23,695 nucleotides of DNA from Euryarchaeota archaeon UBA287 (GTDB taxonomy: Archaea; Thermoplasmatota; UBA186; UBA287), in the NCBI GenBank assembly GCA_002495235.1, contig DAEG01000095.1:1-23695 (forward strand). The letters run 5' to 3'. The notes beneath the pieces are model-generated. The model saw nothing but the letters and a program-made list of their open reading frames with translations. It was not told where the DNA came from and ran no database searches. The position numbers and the translations under genes are program-made. This document shows positions 1-7,256 of the stretch, one piece after another (positions within the stretch are counted from its first letter, which is position 1; each line of letters begins with the position of its first letter).

Positions 1-1
1 C

Positions 2-220
2 CCGTCCCTGGTGGCAGGCTCTTCGGCCGCAGCCGCGATCTCCATGGCGTTCTCCTGCGCCCAGCTCTCGCCTCACGGAGGGATATTCATCCTGCCAACC
101 GTTGAGAACTACCCATTCTTTCTGCTAGCCCTGCTTGTGGGTTCTGTGATAACGGCACTTTTGTGCGGTTCTCTGAAAAAGGAGGTGAGTGATGAGAGCG
201 CTGGCCAGCCTCGATATTGA
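2..220 (+). CDS. PTS fructose-type EIIC permease, C-terminal fragment
   Basis: The reading frame is open from the window edge to a TGA at 218-220, leaving the last 72 residues of a longer protein; the real start lies outside. It reads as the end of a fructose-family PTS EIIC: an alanine-rich AISMAF segment, then the family-typical APHGG-like stretch (here SPHGGIFILP), then a final hydrophobic helix of about 20 residues (FFLLALLVGSVITALLCG) and a basic tail. EIIC is the membrane channel that moves the sugar while EIIB phosphorylates it. The next gene is an EIIA that begins inside this frame (29-nt overlap), which strongly supports the assignment. EIIB is not visible and may be fused upstream. 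The exact sugar cannot be told from this fragment. Confidence 0.8.
   Translation, partial: PSLVAGSSAAAAISMAFSCAQLSPHGGIFILPTVENYPFFLLALLVGSVITALLCGSLKKEVSDESAGQPRY
181..188 (+). promoter_or_regulatory. Strong ribosome binding site of the EIIA gene
   Basis: GGAGGTGA at 181-188 is a near-perfect anti-16S match. Spacing from GGAGG to the ATG at 192 is 6 nt, which favours ATG 192 over the GTG at 189 that abuts the site. It lies inside the EIIC coding region, so the two genes are co-transcribed. Confidence 0.75.
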
Positions 221-608
221 GGCGGATAGCAGGGAGGAGGCCATAGGAAAGGCCGTGCCACGAGAGTGCGTTAGTTCTGTAGAGGGATTCCTGAAGGACG
301 TCATGGCCAGGGAGGCCATCAGCTCAACGGACGTGGGCAATGGCATAGCGATACCGCACGCCAGGAGCCGGAGCGTCAGGGAGAGCTTTGTGTCATTTGT
401 GAGGCTGAGGACTGATGTCGGTGGTGTCAGGTACTTTTTCCTTCTGGGAGCCAAGGAGGACGAGGAGAGGGAGTACATGAGGATGCTTACACGCGTGGCG
501 AGAGCACTGCTGGTGGACAGCTTCGTTGAGAAGCTGGGCAGCATAAAAAGCGCCAGCGAGTTCGAGAGAGCGCTTGAGCTTGCGATGGAGGCAGTGGCAG
601 ATGAGTGA
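192..608 (+). CDS. PTS EIIA component, fructose/mannitol (type 2) family
   Basis: This 138-residue protein has the normal length of a stand-alone EIIA of the fructose/mannitol type. The phosphoryl-accepting histidine is visible at about residue 56 in GNGIAIPHAR, with the usual STD/STG-type lead-in. The rest matches the mixed alpha/beta EIIA fold, with LLGAKEDEEREYM corresponding to the region after the second strand and MLTRVARALL to the long helix. EIIA takes phosphate from HPr~P and passes it to EIIB. It overlaps EIIC upstream by 29 nt, and its stop overlaps the ATG of the next gene (ATGAGTGA at 601-608), so the three genes form one transcription unit. The alternative GTG start at 189 would add one residue. 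Confidence 0.9.
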   Translation: MRALASLDIEADSREEAIGKAVPRECVSSVEGFLKDVMAREAISSTDVGNGIAIPHARSRSVRESFVSFVRLRTDVGGVRYFFLLGAKEDEEREYMRMLTRVARALLVDSFVEKLGSIKSASEFERALELAMEAVADE

Positions 609-1146
609 TCTTTTGGGTCTTGTTCCTGTAGCGCTTTCAGTGCTTCTGTCAATCCTCGCCGGGAGGAGTCTGAGGGCCACGGGCGAGAGGGCTTTCTCTT
701 CCATGATGGCCGGTGCCTTCTTCGGTCTGTTCTCGTGGTTCTTCTCGGTGTATTTCCTTGGCGGCTGGCTTTTCGTGGTGTTTGGGGCTTTCACGGACTC
801 TCTGATAAAGATAGCAGGGGTAAACCTTAGAAAAGAAAAGAAATACTCCCTCTTTTTTGGTCTTGGCTTTGGGCTAGCCACGAGCTTCCTATCCCTGTTC
901 TACTCCAATGCCTTGTGGCTTTATGGCATCATCTTTGCTCTTGCTGCCATGCTCTTCCACTCTTCAACGTCAGTTATCGCGCACAGCACCGAGGTCTTTA
1001 GGCCTCTGCCCAGGTTGTTCCTTCTGTCATTGCTTTACAATATTTTACTGGCGCTCAACTCGTGGGAATCCATCATCATTGCAATGGTGTACGGGATAGT
1101 CCTCTTCCATCACCAGTACAGGGCCCTTCGTTCAACTACGGAGTAG
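601..1146 (+). CDS. Unknown multi-pass membrane protein downstream of PTS genes
   Basis: The product is 181 residues. ATG 601 is chosen because it overlaps the EIIA stop; an upstream in-frame ATG at 574 would lie inside EIIA. It has about five or six hydrophobic segments (roughly residues 4-24, 37-62, 82-102, 105-122, 140-156, 160-172) separated by short basic loops, so it is a polytopic inner-membrane protein. I do not recognise a family. The FHSSTSVIAH stretch in a membrane segment faintly recalls histidine-containing segments of PrsW-like membrane proteases, but the other catalytic residues are not evident, so no function is assigned. Translational coupling to EIIA suggests a link with the sugar transporter. 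Confidence 0.75.
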   Translation: MSDLLGLVPVALSVLLSILAGRSLRATGERAFSSMMAGAFFGLFSWFFSVYFLGGWLFVVFGAFTDSLIKIAGVNLRKEKKYSLFFGLGFGLATSFLSLFYSNALWLYGIIFALAAMLFHSSTSVIAHSTEVFRPLPRLFLLSLLYNILLALNSWESIIIAMVYGIVLFHHQYRALRSTTE

Positions 1147-1303
1147 GCAGCTGATGCTTTTTTTGCATCGGGAAAAGAGCGTTAAGGCAGGATCGCAGAT
1201 CGGCTGCAGGCAACGGAGCAATGTGCGTCCTGCGTTTTGGATCAGCAGACCGCAACAGGAGATCACAAAAGCGGAATCCAGGCGTAAAAATCGAAGGGTA
1301 TAG

Positions 1304-1328
1304 GTATAAAGAGACTAATACGGTATTA
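1304..1328 (+). promoter_or_regulatory. Candidate promoter with palindromic operator
   Basis: GTATAAAGA at 1304-1312 fits an archaeal TATA box. Just downstream, TAATACGGTATTA (1316-1328) is a perfect palindrome of two 6-nt arms around one G. It sits between the box and the predicted start of transcription near 1335, where an archaeal repressor would block initiation. No protein gene starts soon after it. Confidence 0.4.
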
Positions 1329-1335
1329 CTTTGTG

Positions 1336-1369
1336 CCTGTGCGGCTGTCTTTTCTGTCCTCAGCACAGG
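1336..1369 (+). repeat. Inverted repeat, possible RNA hairpin
   Basis: CCTGTGC (1336-1342) is perfectly complementary to GCACAGG (1363-1369), with a 20-nt loop. It begins where transcription from the TATA-like box at 1304-1312 would be expected to start, so it could form a 5' hairpin of an RNA. No T-run follows, so a terminator is unlikely. Confidence 0.35.
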
Positions 1370-1634
1370 ACGAAAAAATGTGGCCGTTCGCAGTCCCGCA
1401 TACAAAGTGGGGGATCTGAAACGCAGAAGCACCGGAAGGTTAGACAGTATTACCTTTTTCATAGCTGTGCCATCCTGTTCCACGCGTAGAAAATGCGCAG
1501 AAAATTATTAAAAAAGGTACGTAAGCAATCAGGAATGGTATACGAGAGACGCTCTGTGCGGTACGGGTGTTCTGGATCTTCCCTGCCTGCGTCAGAGAAC
1601 TATTTTCACGACCGATATCTAGGGCATCAGCAAG

Positions 1635-1643
1635 AAATATATC
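1635..1643 (+). promoter_or_regulatory. TATA box for the small membrane protein pair
   Basis: AAATATATC at 1635-1643 is centred 25 nt upstream of the ATG at 1664, the spacing expected for a leaderless archaeal transcript. Confidence 0.5.
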
Positions 1644-1663
1644 GCTGTGGGACAATAAGGAGT

Positions 1664-1951
1664 ATGAACATTCCCGGAGGAACGCCGCAGCTGTTCGGGG
1701 CCGCATGCTTCGCTTTCGGGATGTTCCTTCTCACCTCTCACAGAAGAGAGCTTGGCCGCTTCAGGATCCTCTTTCTGCCTTTCTCCGTGTCCCTTGTCGC
1801 ATTTTTCATATACTTCCTAAGGAACGTGATCGATCTTCCAGATCCATTTGGCATTCTTGGCAATATCTTTACCTTTCTCATGTGGGCCTCTTGGCTATTC
1901 TGCACCCTGCTCATACTGCGTATGATAGAGAAGAGGAGGGCTTTTAAGTGA
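1664..1951 (+). CDS. Small three-helix membrane protein, unknown
   Basis: This 95-residue protein has three hydrophobic segments (about residues 9-24, 34-53 and 66-88) and ends in a basic tail, EKRRAFK. ATG 1664 is preferred because a TATA-like box lies 25 nt upstream; the frame stays open further upstream but that sequence has no coding character. The stop overlaps the GTG of the next gene by 4 nt (GTGA), so the two are translationally coupled and probably work together in the membrane. I do not recognise the family. Small paired membrane proteins of this kind could be subunits of a complex or regulators, but the sequence does not show which. Confidence 0.65.
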   Translation: MNIPGGTPQLFGAACFAFGMFLLTSHRRELGRFRILFLPFSVSLVAFFIYFLRNVIDLPDPFGILGNIFTFLMWASWLFCTLLILRMIEKRRAFK

Positions 1952-2244
1952 ACTGGTTTCTGCTGTATGCAATAGCAGCCATCACGGTGACCACAGCTAA
2001 CACATACTTCGTATACAGGATACTCAGGATCGCGAGGAAATCACTGCTCTCAAAGATACTCTACGACCTGCTGGTTGTCGTCCTCTTCCTGTGGCTTCAC
2101 TCCTTCTCCATAATTTTTCTGCTGATCTCCATGCCCGGGTGGCAGTTCTTCTACTCTATGGTCTACTTTGTCATGCCGGTCTCTGCGCTCTATCTGCTCT
2201 GGGACGTGCTGCGCTACGTTCACGAAAAATCAGCTCTGAGATGA
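1948..2244 (+). CDS. Small membrane protein, unknown, paired with the preceding gene
   Basis: The product is 98 residues with three likely membrane helices (about residues 3-25, 37-62 and 67-87), separated by a basic loop (RILRIARKSLLSK) that probably faces the cytoplasm. It starts with GTG overlapping the stop of the previous gene. The overall layout mirrors that of its partner (about 95 aa, three helices), so the pair could come from an old duplication, although no sequence identity is obvious by eye. The gene ends 2 nt before the end of the convergent PTS enzyme I gene. Function is unknown. Confidence 0.7.
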   Translation: MNWFLLYAIAAITVTTANTYFVYRILRIARKSLLSKILYDLLVVVLFLWLHSFSIIFLLISMPGWQFFYSMVYFVMPVSALYLLWDVLRYVHEKSALR

Positions 2245-2246
2245 CG

Positions 2247-3797
2247 TCACTCCAGCTCCCTCACGATCCTCTTTGCCCTCGGTATCTTAGAGGGCGACAT
2301 GCTCAGCTCATCCACGCCTAGCCTGACGAGCTCCGGGATGAGATCGGGATCTCCGGCTATCTCGCCGCACACTCCAACCTCTATCTCCTTGTCCTTGGCG
2401 GCCTCGGCGACGTGTGCAACGAGCCGCATCACCCGGTCGGCCCTGTAGAGGTAGGAGAGCTCCTCGTTCGTCCTGTCAGCGGCCATGGTGTACTGTATGA
2501 GGTCGTTGGAGCCTATGCTGAAGAAGTCTACGTCAAATAGCTCCGCGTACAGCGCCGCTGCTGGTGTCTCCACCATCATGCCCACAGGGGCGTCTTCGAA
2601 TTCTTTGCCCTCCGCCTTCAATTCGTTCTTTGCCTCCTCAAGCACTGCGTTCGCTTCCCTGACTTCTTCCTCGAGGGCGACCATCGGGTACATGATCCTC
2701 AGATTGCCATAGACACCAGCCCTGAGCGTCGCCCTGAGCTGTCTCTTGAACAGATCCTTCTTCTTCAGACACAGTCTTATGCCTCTCAAGCCGAGGAACG
2801 GATTTTCCTCCCTTCTTATGCCGAGATAGCTCACCTCCTTGTCGCCGCCTATATCAAAGGTCCTTATTGTCACGGGCCTCTCCCCGAAGAGCTCCGCAAC
2901 TCTCTTGTAGACAGAGAACTGCTCTTCCTCTGAAGGCTCGCTTTTCCTGTTCAGAAGGAAGAACTCTGTGCGGAACAGCCCTACCCCCTCGGCTCCCAGC
3001 TCTGCGGCCTTCTCCGCGTCTTCCAGGCCGCCTACGTTCGCCATTATGCGTACGCGCCTTCCGCTTCTGGTGACCGCTGACAGGCCAAGGCTTTCCTCTC
3101 TCTCTTCTCTGTTCTTTTTTATCTTTCTCTTTATCTCTTCTTCGTCCGGTTCAAGTATGACCGATCCGCTGTCTCCGTCGACAGCTATGGTCATGCCCTC
3201 TTTTATATGCTCAATGCCCCTGACACCGACGACGGTCGGTATGCCGAGGGCTCCGGCTATTATGCTCATGTGCGATGTTGCGCTGCCCCTCTCCGTCACT
3301 ATTCCTGAGGCGTTCAGAGCGAGAACATCAGACGCGTTCAGCTCCCTGCCAACCACTATGGCACCCTCCCCGGCGGAGACGCTCCTGCCTTGGACGGCTC
3401 TTATGACCCTCTGCGTGACGTCCCTTATGTCCGCGGCCCTCTCCCTTATGTAAGGGTCGTCAACCCTCTCCAGCAGCACCGCGCTCTCTTCGGCGGCGGT
3501 CTTTACTGCGTGCTCCGCTGTGAAGCCCTCGCTTATCAGCTCGTTCGCCCTGTCAAGCAGCACAGGATCCCTGAGCATGAGCCTCTGGGCCTCCATTATC
3601 CCTGCTTCCTTTCTGTTGCCAAGCTTTTTTCCCAAAGCCTCCAGTTCCTTCTCCGCCCTGTCCAGTCCTTCGTACAGCCTTTTTCTCTCCGTGTCTATGT
3701 CCTGCGAGATCTTTTCCTCTATCGCTTCAGGCTGCGCGAATATGAAAGCCCTGCCTAAGGCGACCCCGCCCGAGGCGCCTATCCCCCTGAGGATCAT
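2247..3797 (-). CDS. ptsI: PTS enzyme I (PEP-protein phosphotransferase)
   Basis: Enzyme I starts the PTS cascade: it autophosphorylates from phosphoenolpyruvate and passes phosphate to HPr. All main landmarks are visible: the N-terminal GIGASGGVALG; the phosphohistidine site with His176 in GSATSHMSIIA followed by GIPTVVG; the PEP-binding segments GVGLFRTEFF, FDIGGDKE and GSNDLIQYTMAADR; and the C-terminal catalytic Cys477 in VGVCGEIAGD. The protein is 516 residues, shorter than the usual 570-575, mainly because it ends soon after the Cys loop. The start overlaps the stop of the upstream oxidase gene by 4 nt (ATGA), so the two are co-transcribed. A PEP synthase or PPDK is excluded by the length and the enzyme I-like N-terminus. 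It presumably serves the EIIC/EIIA genes about 1.6 kb away; HPr is not in the window. Confidence 0.93.
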   Translation of the reverse strand: MILRGIGASGGVALGRAFIFAQPEAIEEKISQDIDTERKRLYEGLDRAEKELEALGKKLGNRKEAGIMEAQRLMLRDPVLLDRANELISEGFTAEHAVKTAAEESAVLLERVDDPYIRERAADIRDVTQRVIRAVQGRSVSAGEGAIVVGRELNASDVLALNASGIVTERGSATSHMSIIAGALGIPTVVGVRGIEHIKEGMTIAVDGDSGSVILEPDEEEIKRKIKKNREEREESLGLSAVTRSGRRVRIMANVGGLEDAEKAAELGAEGVGLFRTEFFLLNRKSEPSEEEQFSVYKRVAELFGERPVTIRTFDIGGDKEVSYLGIRREENPFLGLRGIRLCLKKKDLFKRQLRATLRAGVYGNLRIMYPMVALEEEVREANAVLEEAKNELKAEGKEFEDAPVGMMVETPAAALYAELFDVDFFSIGSNDLIQYTMAADRTNEELSYLYRADRVMRLVAHVAEAAKDKEIEVGVCGEIAGDPDLIPELVRLGVDELSMSPSKIPRAKRIVRELE

Positions 3798-5128
3798 AGC
3801 ATCGTCCCTGGGTTGATTATGTTGTAGGGGTCGAACACCCGCTTTATTTCCTGCATGAGCTCTATCTCTCTAGGGCTCAGGAACATTCTCATGTCCTTTG
3901 TTCTCGCCTTTCCTATACCATGTTCCGCCGTTATAGTGCCGCCAAGCTCCAGGGCCCTCTCATAGATCCTGCGTTTTATGTCCACGAACCTCTCCAAGGC
4001 ATCGTCCATCACATGCAGGTGCAGGTTCCCATCTGCCGCATGGCCGTAGACCGGTATCCTAGTGCCGTACTCTTTTTCGATGAAGTGCACGAACTCTATC
4101 AGCTTCCCTATGCTGTTGGGAGGCACAGAAACGTCAAGAGTGTCCAGTGCGTGTTCCTTAAGCGCCTCGTATATGTTACTCCTCACCTTGAGGAGGTCAT
4201 CCTGCTCCTGCCGTCTCTCGGCCATGATGACGTCCTTTCCTTCAAGCATCTCGCTCACCTTCTCACATTCTGCGTATGTCGCCTCCTCACTGCTCTCCGC
4301 TATTATCATCATCAGCTGCGCTTTTCCGTCGCAGGGCCATCTCAATCCCAGGTGCTCCGCGGACGCCTGGATCCAGTCGTTCTCCACGTACTCGAGGGCC
4401 AGAGGCATTATTCCCCCGCGCAGGATCCTCGAGACGGTTCCTATTGCCTCCTCCTCGCTGTCGAAAGGGACCACCAGAGTGACGCTTGATCCAGGCCTGG
4501 GGTATAGTTTTAGCGTGGCTTTTGTTATCATACCAAGAGTGCCCTCACTCCCTATGAAGAGATCCATGAGGTCATAACCGGTGTTGTCCTTCAGCAGTTT
4601 TCCTCCCATCCTGAGCACAGCGCCGTCCGTCATAACCACTTCAAGGCCTTTGACGTAGTTCCTCATCACGCCGTACTTTACTGCCCTGGAGCCGCCGGCG
4701 TTGCAGGCCACCAGCCCCCCGACCTGTGCCCCCTCATCCCCGGGATGAGGAGGAAAGAAAAGATTGTGTCTCTCGCTCTCCGCTAGCAGCTCGCCCAGCG
4801 TCACGCCTGCCTCCGCGGTGCACATGAGGTTCTCTTCGTCTATCTCTATGCCCTTCATCCTCTCGAAGGACAGGACGATGCCCTTCTTCGTTGGCACTGC
4901 TCCGCCGACCAGGCCGGTCCCACCGCCCCGGGGATACACTGGCGTTCTATTCGCATAGGCAACTTTCATGACCGCGGACACCTCTTCGGTGCTGGCCGGT
5001 TTTACCACTATCACGTCCCTGCACGGCTCTGTTAAGACCCCCTTTGCGCTCTCATCCCGCAGATATCCGTCTATATTGCTATCCAGAACGAAGTCGCTGC
5101 CAACGATATTCCTGAGCTCTCCGATCAT
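3794..5128 (-). CDS. GlcD/D-lactate dehydrogenase-type FAD-linked oxidase
   Basis: This 444-residue protein belongs to the FAD-binding PCMH family of 2-hydroxyacid dehydrogenases. The FAD-binding part shows PRGGGTGLVGGAVP (about 67-79), HPGDEGAQVGGLVACNAGG (128-146) and FIGSEGTLGMITKA (191-204). The C-terminal substrate/metal part shows GHAADGNLH (362-370; usually GHxGDGN, here Ala) and EHGIGKAR (402-409), and the protein ends in the typical DPYNIINPG. Likely reactions are oxidation of D-lactate, glycolate or D-2-hydroxyglutarate; the sequence does not decide between them. No iron-sulfur partner (GlcF-like) is adjacent, so the electron acceptor is unknown. It is the first gene of a two-gene unit with PTS enzyme I, which is unusual. 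A weak AT-rich TATA-like element lies near 5151-5159. Confidence 0.88.
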   Translation of the reverse strand: MIGELRNIVGSDFVLDSNIDGYLRDESAKGVLTEPCRDVIVVKPASTEEVSAVMKVAYANRTPVYPRGGGTGLVGGAVPTKKGIVLSFERMKGIEIDEENLMCTAEAGVTLGELLAESERHNLFFPPHPGDEGAQVGGLVACNAGGSRAVKYGVMRNYVKGLEVVMTDGAVLRMGGKLLKDNTGYDLMDLFIGSEGTLGMITKATLKLYPRPGSSVTLVVPFDSEEEAIGTVSRILRGGIMPLALEYVENDWIQASAEHLGLRWPCDGKAQLMMIIAESSEEATYAECEKVSEMLEGKDVIMAERRQEQDDLLKVRSNIYEALKEHALDTLDVSVPPNSIGKLIEFVHFIEKEYGTRIPVYGHAADGNLHLHVMDDALERFVDIKRRIYERALELGGTITAEHGIGKARTKDMRMFLSPREIELMQEIKRVFDPYNIINPGTML

Positions 5129-5210
5129 AAGAGAGCAATTCGTTCATGGCTTATTCTTTTTGCTTTGAGCTAGTGCCAGAGCGTGTCGTAGCGAAGGATA
5201 GAGGGTAAGC

Positions 5211-6359
5211 TCAGCCTCTGAGGTCGTACGCGACCATGCCGGAGGGGAGCTTCGGGTAGAAGTCCGTTGATTTCTGGGGCATGACCTCGCCGTTGGAGCT
5301 GACCTTCTTCACCTCGTCTATGCCCGTGGGGTGGAGCAGGAAGAGCAGGTTACACTCTTTCCTGTCAACCATCGCTTTCCCCTCGCTTGCGTCTCTCACG
5401 TACTTCACGTGGCTCTCTATGTCCTTTATGCCGAAGCCCTTCTCCACCACAAGCCGCTGGAACATTGCCGTGTCCAGCGCCCAGTACTCCTTGCTATGCC
5501 CCTGTCCCTCAAGGTCAGGGTTCTTCGGCTTCAGTGAGAGGTACTTCGTTCCATCGTACATGACAAACTCGTGCTTTTCAGGCTCCCTGATCGCTTTTAT
5601 CTCTGAGATCTCAAACATCTCCCTCATTCTGCTTTCCTCTTTATCCCCGAGGCTTACATCGTAGAACAGTCTGTGGGTCGGCAATATCACCAGCGCAGGG
5701 TCCCTCATGTTTACAAAGACGGCCATCTTGTACTCCTGCGGTCCCCTGCCCTTCTCCTTCAGGTACTCTAGGGCCACCTCATATCTGTGATGCCCATCCG
5801 CTATCAGCACCTTCTCGTGCAGGAGGTTGTTCTTTATCCGGGAGATCTCTTCTTCGTCGTCTATCCTGTACAGCGTGTTCTTCACTCCCGCTTCGGTGCC
5901 TTCAGCTATTCTCTCCACCGATTTTACTTCGATATCCCTCTCGTAGAGAAGGAATATGGGTTCAAGGTCGCACTGTGCCGCTCTCAAGAGCTTAAGGCGA
6001 TCCTCTTTAGGCTTTGACAGCGTTTTCTCGTGCTTTATGACCGCGCTTTCGTCCAGCCTGAAGATCGCTATGAAGCCCCTGCGCACCAGTTTTTTTCCCT
6101 TGTACAGAAACTCCTGTTCCAGTGGGTATATGGCCTCTCTTTCGTCCTTTTTCAGGATCCCGCTCTTCATCCATTCCCTGAGCGCGTTTGCAGCGGATTC
6201 GTGGGATTCTCTGTTGAGTATAAGCCTGACATAGCTGTGGGGCTTTTTGTAGTACTCTCCCTGCATGGTCTCTGATATCTTGTCATATGGTTGTGTTATC
6301 ACGTCGCTTACGTCAGTGAAGGAGTAGCGGAGGCCTCTGAAACCTTTGACCTCGACCAT
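5211..6359 (-). CDS. DUF1015 family protein, third gene of the serine operon
   Basis: The 382-residue protein matches DUF1015 by its landmarks: TQPYDKI (about 22-28), HEKTLSKPKEDR (110-121), PIFLLYE (134-140) and the hallmark DGHHRYE (188-194). These proteins are commonly found next to serA. The ATG follows the serA stop with no spacer, so it is co-transcribed with the aminotransferase and serA genes. Its biochemical role is not established as far as I know. The DGHHR motif resembles the active-site motif of ParB/sulfiredoxin-fold serine kinases (SerK, SbnI), so a role on serine or phosphoserine is a reasonable inference. No phosphoserine phosphatase is seen in the operon. Confidence 0.88.
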   Translation of the reverse strand: MVEVKGFRGLRYSFTDVSDVITQPYDKISETMQGEYYKKPHSYVRLILNRESHESAANALREWMKSGILKKDEREAIYPLEQEFLYKGKKLVRRGFIAIFRLDESAVIKHEKTLSKPKEDRLKLLRAAQCDLEPIFLLYERDIEVKSVERIAEGTEAGVKNTLYRIDDEEEISRIKNNLLHEKVLIADGHHRYEVALEYLKEKGRGPQEYKMAVFVNMRDPALVILPTHRLFYDVSLGDKEESRMREMFEISEIKAIREPEKHEFVMYDGTKYLSLKPKNPDLEGQGHSKEYWALDTAMFQRLVVEKGFGIKDIESHVKYVRDASEGKAMVDRKECNLLFLLHPTGIDEVKKVSSNGEVMPQKSTDFYPKLPSGMVAYDLRG

Positions 6360-7256
6360 TCAGACACCCAGCGCTTCTAGGACCTTCTGGGCTATCTCGT
6401 AGCCGCAGCGCTCCTGCCCCTCTACGGTCTGCCCGCCTATATGAGGCGTGAGCACTACGTTGTTCAGGGTCAGCAGAGGGCTGTTCTTTGGCGGTTCCAG
6501 CTCATAGACGTCTATGCCAGCCCCAGAGAGCTTTCCGCTCTTCAGAGCTTCGTATAGTGCCTTCTCATCGACTATGCCACCCCTCGCGCAGTTTATCAGT
6601 ATAGCCCCTGTTTTCATGTCCTCTATCTCCTTTGCGCCTATCATGCCCCTGGTCGCATCGTTCAGCGGCACGTTTATCGATACTATGTCCGCGCTGGGCA
6701 GCAGATCCTCTAATGGAACGATCCTCACGCCCTCTATCTGACAGCCCACCTCCAGGTGTGCTCTGGTTGCTACGACCTTCATTCCCACACCCAGTGCGAG
6801 ATCTGCGACCTCGCAGCCTATGCCGCCAAGACCGATGATGCCGAGGGTCTTGTCCTTGAGCTCCCTACCCTCGAACCTCTTCTTCTCCCATTTACCTTCC
6901 TTGACTGAGATTGTGGCGTTGACAAGGTCTCTGGAGAGCGTGAATATCATGGCCATGACCAGCTCAGCAACGGAGCGCGATGTCGCTCTCGGCGTGTTCA
7001 TGACCTTTATTTTCTTCTTCTTTGCCGCTTCGACATCTATGTTGTCAAGCCCCACGCCAGCCCTCCCTATTACCTTGAGCTTCTTTGCCTTATCGATCAC
7101 GCTCGCGGTTATCTTCGTGGCGCTCCTCACTATGACTGCGTCGTAGTCACCTATGAGATCCTCGACGTTCCTCTCTCCCTTCATCTCGACCTCTGTTTTG
7201 CTCTTAAGCAGGTCTACGGCGCTGTCCGATATGGGGTCGCAGACGAGGACCTTCAT
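6360..7256 (-). CDS. serA: D-3-phosphoglycerate dehydrogenase, short form
   Basis: SerA oxidises 3-phosphoglycerate to 3-phosphohydroxypyruvate with NAD, the first step of the phosphorylated serine pathway. Visible features are RSATKIT (44-50), GRAGVGLDNID (64-74), SRSVAEL (93-99), the NAD-binding GLGGIG (142-147), and the catalytic triad Arg225 (NCARGG), Glu254 (YELEPP) and His272 (TPHIGG). At 298 residues it lacks the C-terminal ACT domain that gives serine feedback in many SerA proteins, as in the short Thermococcales enzymes. A glyoxylate/hydroxypyruvate reductase cannot be fully excluded, but the N-terminal motifs are SerA-like. Its ATG overlaps the upstream aminotransferase stop by 4 nt, and DUF1015 follows with no gap. 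Confidence 0.88.
   Translation of the reverse strand: MKVLVCDPISDSAVDLLKSKTEVEMKGERNVEDLIGDYDAVIVRSATKITASVIDKAKKLKVIGRAGVGLDNIDVEAAKKKKIKVMNTPRATSRSVAELVMAMIFTLSRDLVNATISVKEGKWEKKRFEGRELKDKTLGIIGLGGIGCEVADLALGVGMKVVATRAHLEVGCQIEGVRIVPLEDLLPSADIVSINVPLNDATRGMIGAKEIEDMKTGAILINCARGGIVDEKALYEALKSGKLSGAGIDVYELEPPKNSPLLTLNNVVLTPHIGGQTVEGQERCGYEIAQKVLEALGV

Larger units (their letters stand above)
1147..1663. other. 517-nt gene-free stretch
   Basis: No convincing protein gene is seen on either strand: the open frames present have atypical composition (scattered Cys/Arg/Ser, no hydrophobic or domain pattern) and lack start signals. The stretch holds a good TATA-like box (GTATAAAGA, about 1304-1312), a 13-bp palindrome (1316-1328), a 7-bp inverted repeat (1336-1342 with 1363-1369), and a second TATA-like box just before the next gene. 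It may encode a small RNA or a long regulated leader. Confidence 0.5.

Noticed and set aside
1432..1439. CCGGAAGG, reminiscent of the SRP RNA GGAA tetraloop
   Set aside because: The flanking conserved helix 8 sequence (GAGCAGC and partner) is missing, so it is not an SRP RNA.
1221..1511. Open frame of 96 codons in the gene-free stretch
   Set aside because: Scattered Cys/Arg/Ser composition, no hydrophobic or domain pattern, no ribosome site or TATA box at the leaderless distance.
3920..4577. Long + strand frames opposite the FAD-linked oxidase
   Set aside because: Antisense shadows of a gene with all family motifs in place.
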